Assembly (NCBI RefSeq): GCF_014839805.1
Contig: NC_051141.1
Location: 19,724,777 to 19,788,776 of the forward strand
Length of the DNA stretch: 64,000 bases
From: Manduca sexta
Lineage: Eukaryota; Arthropoda; Insecta; Lepidoptera; Sphingidae
Reading direction: 5' to 3'
Part shown: one piece after another, positions 57,896 to 64,000 of the stretch
Layout of the letters: every line of letters starts with the position of its first letter
Position numbering within the stretch: the stretch's first letter is position 1
Translations under genes and position numbers: made by a program
Notes under the pieces: model-generated
The model's input: the letters and a program-made list of their open reading frames with translations, nothing else
Told to the model about the DNA's origin: nothing
Databases searched by the model: none

Positions 57896-58222
57896 ACATC
57901 GATATATATGTAGTACGTACTAGATTTGGCGTTCCGAACATTCACTGTGTTCAATTGAATTGAACTGCAATCCAATCAAACTGACTAATATGGTTAATAT
58001 TTACAGCTTGTGGTTGTGTACGGAGTGGCACTCGTGATATAAGAATTGGAGTCTAAGTGTAAACCTGGATTTAAATAAAAGTATTAATCAAATCAGTAAA
58101 ATTATTTGTTTTTCAAGTGAATAAATAGGTTATATCTAGCAGTGACGTGTTGTGCAATTTTAGTTCAGATTTTGAACAAATAGTTTATATGGACATCCGT
58201 GTCTATAGAATATACGTCAATG
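57896..58222 (+). repeat. Family D interspersed element, copy 6
   Basis: Full-length from atcgatatatatgtagtacg to ctatagaatatacgtcaat. Confidence 0.9.
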
Positions 58223-58317
58223 CGTTGAAATAATTATTTTAATTTAATTGATGAATATGGAAACGGTGAAAATATTTAAATATAAAAGAATCGTATTTTT
58301 TATTGTTCGCGTGATTT

Positions 58318-58560
58318 TAAGCGTGCCGACCGTCTATAAATAATGGCAACACCATACAGAATTTTGAATTGCAAAGTATTGCGTGGTATTCCACTGCGTT
58401 GGTCACACTGAGACATAACAAGAAGTCATAATACACAGTAATTATGCTGGCTAAAATGTCGTTCAAACCGGAACACAACAGTGCACGCACACTGTTGCTT
58501 GGCGGTAGAAATAGATAGTGTGGTGGTATCTATCAAGAGGACTAGGCCTAGCAAATGCTA
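58318..58560 (+). repeat. Family B repeat, copy 8, diverged
   Basis: Contains caacaccatacagaattttgaattgcaaagtattgc, ttcaaaccggaacacaacagtg and gctt ggcggtagaaatagat; the first 30 bases are decayed. Confidence 0.75.
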
Positions 58561-58584
58561 AGGAGGTCGTTAAATACACGGACT

Positions 58585-58835
58585 TTCACTTGTGGTAGGA
58601 TATGTTTTATATCCGCCCGGATAGCGACCACCATACACAATTTGTTAAACCCGCCATAGTGATCAAGTGTGTCGCGTTCCGGGATCAGTCTGTGTATATC
58701 CGGTTCCAATAGGCCGGCACAATTATGTCGATTGCGGAGGGATAATCATCTCTCGTTAATCGACATTTTATTCGACCCACTCCACTTACCACCAGGTGCA
58801 GAGCGGTCACTTTGCCGTGGCAGTATAAAAAAGGT
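58585..58835 (-). repeat. Family F interspersed repeat, copy 8
   Basis: Starts cttgtggtaggatatg, then cgcccggatagcgaccacc, cgttccgggatcagtctgtg, ggttccaataggccggcac and caccaggtgcagagcggtcac. Confidence 0.85.
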
Positions 58836-58934
58836 GGTAACGATTCCAACTTAACAGATTTCTTCATAAAATACACAAGAAAATAGAATATAATTCAGCT
58901 CATTCAGCAGACAGACGGGATCAGAAAACGATAC

Positions 58935-59193
58935 GGACCGTAAAGAACGACGTTAACGCTACAAATGCTCGACAGATTCGAGTTCTCATAGTAATGTGGC
59001 CTGGATCGGTGATACAGCGGTTCGTAAGGCGAGGCCTAATCCAAATATACATAGGCATGTTTACTATACAGAGAGGTATGTTATACTATACACACCTATC
59101 TATATGAGTGATAGTGTTCCCGATTTTGCTATTTACGCTACAATGTTTTTGAAATTTGCGTCTTTAATGTGGCGGTATTCTCTTGTCCGTTAA
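58935..59193 (+). pseudogene. Open block of unknown origin
   Basis: The plus frame is open from 58956 to 59193 with balanced composition in its first half (SSHSNVAWIGDTAVRKARP) and AT-rich in the second. It has no in-frame ATG at the start and no splice sites that fit. Probably a decayed element. Confidence 0.2.
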
Positions 59194-59399
59194 GTACTTA
59201 TTCATAATGAGCATTCCACTGATTTATTATATATAACGGTAATAGCCTATTGTTATGTAATAATATGTTCATGCTGTGACAGCCTGTAATTAAAACAGCA
59301 CTGCAGCAATTACTTACTGAAATGTAACAAATAATTATGTAAGGTGTATGTTTTGTTGGCTGTTCAAATAAATAGTTTAACCTTATTATTGTGCATAGG

Positions 59400-59530
59400 G
59401 ATGTGTATAGTGCTACGGACTCGGCCGGCGGTCGCCCGATGTTTTCCATCTCTCTGAGCGGCTGAATGCCGGGTCATACGGCCGGTGACCCCAACATAAC
59501 AGTCCAATCCCCCCTTCAGGCTGGACAGTA
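59400..59530 (+). repeat. Minor repeat shared with 29478-29575
   Basis: The shared core around ggtgaccccaacataacagtcc and the C-rich stretch that follows match 29500-29545. Confidence 0.55.
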
Positions 59531-59605
59531 GTTGTAAATAGTGTACTTTCTCATAAATAAAAAAAGGAATAGTTTAGTTTCCTATCATTGAAAAAATCAT
59601 TGATT

Positions 59606-59905
59606 TTTTTTATTGCTTTGATTGACGAAACGAGCTTGCTGTTCGCCTGATTGTAAGCGATACGTCCGCCCATAAGCAGTAAGAACACCATCCAACACGT
59701 GGAGTTACAAAGTATTGTTTGGTATTCTACTGCGTTTGCCATCCTGAGACAAACATAAGATTAAGTCTTTTATGTCCAGGAGTACACCGGCTAGAATGTT
59801 TTTCAAACCGGAACAGAACAGTGACTATACACTACTGCTTGGCGGCAGAAATAGACATTGCGGTGGTACCTATCTAGGCAGACTCACAGATGAGAGATTT
59901 ACCAC
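59606..59905 (+). repeat. Family B interspersed repeat, copy 9
   Basis: Full-length from ttttattgctttgattgacg to gagagatttaccacc. Confidence 0.85.
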
Positions 59906-60364
59906 CATTTATGAGGTCTCGAACGTTCTAGACATTACGCTATGAAATATTTCCGCTGTTAAACAATCTGTTCAGGATTTAGAATAGTAGTATTAAGTTA
60001 AGTCTTACTATAGCCTGAAGTTATCACAGCATATTTTTTATTAATACAATTTTTACTGTAGCTTGGTGACAGGAACATACAAAGCCAAACAGCAAGCAAT
60101 GTAAATTGATTAACAGTATAGTTCATCGACTTAATGTGTACCTACAATTTCATCATGAATCCATTTAAAATTTTCACAAAGGGAATTTTAGAAGGCTTCC
60201 GTGAATGCGGCATGTTGATTAATAGTAACAGCCGTTTTTGTAATTTCGTCCAGACAAAAGTATGTACTAACAGAGATTACTAGAATAAATGAAATCGTAG
60301 ACGAACATTTATATTGGGTACTAGGAATTGCTCGTGGCAAGTACTATGAAGAGCTTTCCCATTT

Positions 60365-60520
60365 TCATCTTTTCTCATTTTAAAATTAAACTATTTTTCC
60401 GATTTTATCGCGGATTTTATAGTTTTTATTTTCTCCCGACGTTTCGGACTGCAGCCTTCGTGGTCACGGGGGGGGGGGGGACTGAGGTGTTGGTCATCCG
60501 CAAAGTCAAATTTACATTAT
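60365..60520 (-). repeat. Family E retroposed repeat, copy 6
   Basis: On the minus strand: C-run, gtgaccacgaaggctgcagtccgaaacgtcgggag, and the AT-rich part with aaatccgcgataaaatc. The 119-codon frame over it is not a gene. Confidence 0.8.
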
Positions 60521-60797
60521 CAACCTTTTACTTTACAATTATACAACTTTTAAATGTTTTAGCTGCTGGTGGTCTGATCTACGTAGAACGGGCTCATAGT
60601 ATCTTGAAGTATTTTCTCATTTTGCTCAGAATATTCTCATACATTTCAATTGTGTTTCAGCAAACAAATAACATCGTAATCCGTTAAGAAGTTTTTCTGT
60701 TACTTCAAACAATCTTCGTAAATTTCGGATATTACAATATATTATATAAGTAAAAACATGAAACAACGTATAAGGTATAAACCATCGGTGTAGACGG

Positions 60798-61071
60798 CCC
60801 CCTCTTATTCATAAACGTTATTTGTCTAAAGACGGAGCATTGCTGTCATAATAAGTCTGTTTCTCAGTGCTGACGGCATGGCAGCCTTCGCAGTGCGTAG
60901 ACATAGGGCCGTTGTGATTGGCTAATATTGAGATACAACTAGAATCTAGTTGGCTGTCCGATGAACAAAGCTGAACAAACAGCATGCTGTTAGTTAAACA
61001 AGGCTGAGAAACAGACTTGTTGTCACAGCAATGCTCCGTCCTTAGATAAATAACGACTATGAATGAGGGGG
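60798..61071. mobile_element. Family M MITE, copy 3
   Basis: Long inverted ends (ttattcataaacgttatttgtctaaagacggagcattgctg and its complement at 61025-61065) with about 150 bp between. No coding capacity. Confidence 0.85.
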
Positions 61072-61118
61072 ATAGTTCTTATTCACTTTATATTTTTTTA
61101 AGCATGACACTACATTTG

Positions 61119-61325
61119 TTAGCTTGGCAAGGGCCGGCTTATACAAACACACTGGACTTGTCGGTGAGTGCTTTGAGCCGTTCGCAACCATTGAAAATTA
61201 AGAGACCGTGCTGATGGCAATCTATTAACGGGTTTCAGACCTCGGCTCGAGATGGTCACTAGGAAAGGATGAGATATCAACGATTGTGGATGCGCGTAGT
61301 CGTAACGAAGTAACAATCTAACCAT
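61119..61325 (-). repeat. GC-rich dispersed repeat fragment
   Basis: It contains gagccgaggtctgaaacccgtta on the minus strand, which also occurs in decayed form at 19830. The 68-codon frame therefore probably belongs to a mobile element; no domain is recognisable. Confidence 0.4.
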
Positions 61326-61329
61326 TACC

Positions 61330-61690
61330 GTATTTCGGCACGCGGGGCGGAACTATGAGGAGGGTCGGGAGGACGGGGAACGCGGCAAGGTCCTCAGTGG
61401 CGAGGGCGGAACTGCGGTCTTGTGGAGTACTACCATAGTAGTAATTGCTATGGAGGGAAGTGGACAGTTAATATTTCCAACTCTTCCCTATCTTTCTATT
61501 TGATTAATTTCGTTGCGGGATAAAGACAAATTAGTTTTCCCTGAGACGCGCCGAGCTTCACTGCTCGGTGTCATAAAATGCGTGCCACTGCTGCTCCTGG
61601 CTTACAGGAGTTGTAGTGGTTGTGAGGGCGGAAAAGTCTCTACCATAGTAGTAATACTCTTTTATATGGCTCTATAGGCAATAATAAGTT
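61330..61690. other. GC-rich stretch with a repeated palindrome
   Basis: ctaccatagtagtaat occurs at 61432 and 61640, each beside gagggcgga-type sequence about 40 bases upstream. It is likely a local duplication inside an old element. Confidence 0.35.
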
Positions 61691-61779
61691 CTGTAAATAC
61701 ACGTCACGGTTTTGTTGAACAGTGTTTTCAAACATTCCCAGATTATTTTTAATTGAATTTATTGCTCGTTGTCTGTTTA

Positions 61780-61832
61780 TAATATCAGTCCTGTCTTATA
61801 ATCCCACTGTTGGGCATTGGCCTCTACTACTA
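61780..61832 (-). repeat. Family A SINE, tail remnant
   Basis: It reads ataatatcagtcctgtcttataatcccactgttgggca, the 3' end of family A. Confidence 0.65.
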
Positions 61833-61893
61833 TTTATCTAGTATCACTAGTCACCAGTTATATAGTATAATAAGGTCTATTTTCCTTCTATAG

Positions 61894-62119
61894 CTTTTGT
61901 TCCCGCTTACGCCTACGAGAAGTCCCGAATGGATATTTTAATCTCACCAAGTTAATTTGAGCTTGGTGGACTATGCCTATGTATGCTATGGAAGGGTCAA
62001 GCTATCTGGCTGGCAACGTTTCATATTTCAGCTTAAAATGTAGACTAGATTACTCCTTGCAACTACGCGAGCGGTTCGTGATAGTCAATTTAGCTTTAGT
62101 TTTTTTTTTTTATATAGAG
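61894..62119 (-). mobile_element. Decayed Helitron-like element
   Basis: On the minus strand it starts TC (tctatataaaaaaaaaac) and ends gcgtaagcgggaacaaaagctat, like the 34549 element but with CTAT in place of CTAG. Confidence 0.4.
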
Positions 62120-62589
62120 ATAGTAAATTATTATGATTTTAATGGAACCAGAATGAAAATAACGAGATACGTTCTAATTTAATTTAATAAAAATACACCT
62201 AATAACTATATTCATAATAGTTGATAGTTAAAATACGTATTTACAGCAAATAAATTGGAAGCAAATATTTGCGGGACAATGTATGTGACAAGGATTGTAT
62301 GTATTTCACAGTTGTGTCATTTGTAGATATTATGTAAATTTAGGTTTTCAAAGTGGAATTGTAACGATCGTTCGCTCTTGAAACGTGCCCGCGCAAGCCT
62401 CCGACGACTTAGTAAATGGTCTAGAAAGCAAAGACATTTCAGAATCTTTGAAATGAAATATCGGTGAATGAATACTTGGTATATTGTGTACAGGTTTCAT
62501 GATGCAGATATTTGATAAGCCACGTATTTTGCAGGCGTAAGTGGGTTAACTGTGAAGAAAAATTAATTTTGTATCGATATTTTGACTGG

Positions 62590-62830
62590 CTCGGTGGCGT
62601 AGTTGGATTACAGTATAACTGGAGGGCTCAGGTCTCAGGTTCGATCACCGGGTAGGGAAAAATAATTTTTGGCTTTTACTACTCAGTATCAGCCCGGAGT
62701 TTAGAATTTGTGCCCGAAATGGTGGTGGTCTTGCGCCCTATCACATCATGGGTCGAAATACTCACGGCCGACAATAGGTGTACCAGTTTGTTCTCTGCCT
62801 ACCCTTTGAGGGAAAAAAGGTGTGTCTGTT
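62590..62830 (+). repeat. Family C tRNA-derived SINE, plus copy
   Basis: A box tggcgtagttggat, B box ggttcgatcac, then cagcccggagtttagaatttgtgcccg and gtgtctgttatcc. Diverged from the 53335 copy in its second half. Confidence 0.85.
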
Positions 62831-62834
62831 ATCC

Positions 62835-63260
62835 TACGAGCTTAAAATTGGCTGATATTATTGCTCAAACATAATCTATCTTTAGGCAGGTAATAGTCAT
62901 TTACTAAACGTTTATAATAATAAAAATACACACGTAATAATGACAATAAAATTTTAAATACTTTACAAATTATAATTATTACCAAAAAATAACATCCCTC
63001 TTTTATGCTTACATTTTTATTATCATATTTTCGCACACCCTGTATAAGTATTATGTACAAGCTGTAATAACCTCGGGGATGTTGCATCGTAGACTGAAGC
63101 CCCGCGTGGGATCGTGGATGTTGGGTCTAGTTGATCTAGATTAGTTGGGCTAGATTAGGGATCCGGTTCAATGTAAAACTCATCCCTAAGGCTTGCTACT
63201 CTAGCAGATATGTCGCGATACCATGGGAAATTAAGCTTCACAGAATAATAAACTTTATGG
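62835..63260. other. Unique stretch, nothing supported
   Basis: AT-rich apart from a GC-richer patch at 63080-63180 with short repeats of ttgggctaga-type sequence. Confidence 0.3.
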
Positions 63261-63262
63261 AT

Positions 63263-63475
63263 ACAAAATTATCGAAGAATTTCTAACATTATAATATTTT
63301 TTTTTGTTTGCATCATTCTGTATGTTTACAAATGTACACTTTAAGGTACTACCGGTACTAAACTATTAAAAATTGGACACAAAATTATCGAAGAATTTCT
63401 AGAATTATATTTATATTTTTTTGTTTGCACCTCCATTTATGATTAGACCGTTTACGGTAAAACTATTAAAAATAT
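63263..63475 (+). repeat. Tandem duplication of about 115 bp
   Basis: acaaaattatcgaagaatttct at 63266 and again at 63380 is followed each time by a T-run, ttgtttgca and later aactattaaaaat (63362 and 63463). Confidence 0.8.
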
Positions 63476-63479
63476 AATG

Positions 63480-64000
63480 TAAAACGTTTTATATCATCGA
63501 AGAGATAATTGAATACACGGTCGCTTAAATTTTACCAGCAAACATTTAAATTATATTTAATTACGGAATGATTAAACTCAGTACCTCGGAATTTTTCAAC
63601 GAATACGCTGAAATACGTAATCTACGTCGGTACTACGAATATATAATTAAAATTAATGGAATACAATACGGATTTTACACAATATTAAGGTGTTCGTCGT
63701 GGTCATAGCAATAAATATGATAGAGTTTCGGCCCCGCAATACCGACATTCGAAACAATTCAAGGATCGTACATTTTTTTTAGAAAGACGGGAAGGAATCC
63801 TCGACCTCTCATTTAGCTCCTAGTTGCCCGCCAAAGCAATGAAGAATTTTATTGAAGTTAAAACAATCTTTTAGCTTCAAACTCAATCTCTCGGCATCCT
63901 TGCATCCAATATAATTAATTAAAGTTCAAACCACTTTCATTTTAAAGTTAGTTCGAATTGAAATTTTTATTTCATTAAAGTTCAGAATTGGTTGGAGTTT
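63480..64000. other. Unique stretch to window end
   Basis: AT-rich; no family match or coding block. Confidence 0.3.

Noticed and set aside
60328..60687. 119-codon plus-strand frame
   Set aside because: It reads through an inverted family E copy including a G-run; it has no independent coding signs.

Overview
The window is nuclear DNA of an insect, most likely a moth or butterfly (Lepidoptera). It is AT-rich, has almost no long open frames, and carries GT-AG introns and a dense load of interspersed repeats of types I associate with lepidopteran genomes: tRNA-derived SINEs with A and B boxes, Helitrons ending in CTAG inserted between A and T, and MITEs with long terminal inverted repeats. No rRNA, tRNA, CRISPR array or bacterial-style operon was seen. 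Species and chromosome cannot be told.

Genes are few. The best is a two-exon plus-strand gene at 36517-37801. A TATA-like box and an 18-base signal-peptide exon join in phase through a 250-bp GT-AG intron to a long second exon, giving a 344-residue secreted, probably glycosylated and helical protein of unrecognised family. At 6810-7217 (minus) there is an intact intronless OTU-type cysteine protease domain with its Asp, Cys and His residues in place. Single exons of other genes appear to be present: the tail of a plus-strand gene (25-120, and perhaps 2561-2608 with poly(A) signals), a terminal exon on the minus strand (21978-22064), a first coding exon on the plus strand (45376-45478, donor GTAAGA), and a 43-bp internal exon candidate (36002-36044). 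The partner exons of these were not found and must lie across long introns or outside the window.

Region by region: 0-6 kb, gene tail then repeats; 6-8 kb, OTU frame and weak promoter/exon candidates; 8-21 kb, repeat-rich intergenic DNA with a textbook small Helitron at 15004-15249; 21-22 kb, two exon-like blocks; 22-34 kb, repeats, including a 5'-truncated non-LTR retrotransposon (27.4-27.9 kb) and MITEs; 34-35.3 kb, adjacent Helitrons; 36-38 kb, the secreted-protein gene; 38-45 kb, SINEs, hairpins and short duplications; 45.4 kb, first exon; 46-64 kb, mostly repeats and unique AT-rich DNA.

At least eight repeat families recur inside the window and are named here by letters (A to G, M) because no database could be searched. 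Almost all the short frames of 60-100 codons are chance frames or lie in these repeats. Nothing here forms a gene cluster whose members visibly work together.
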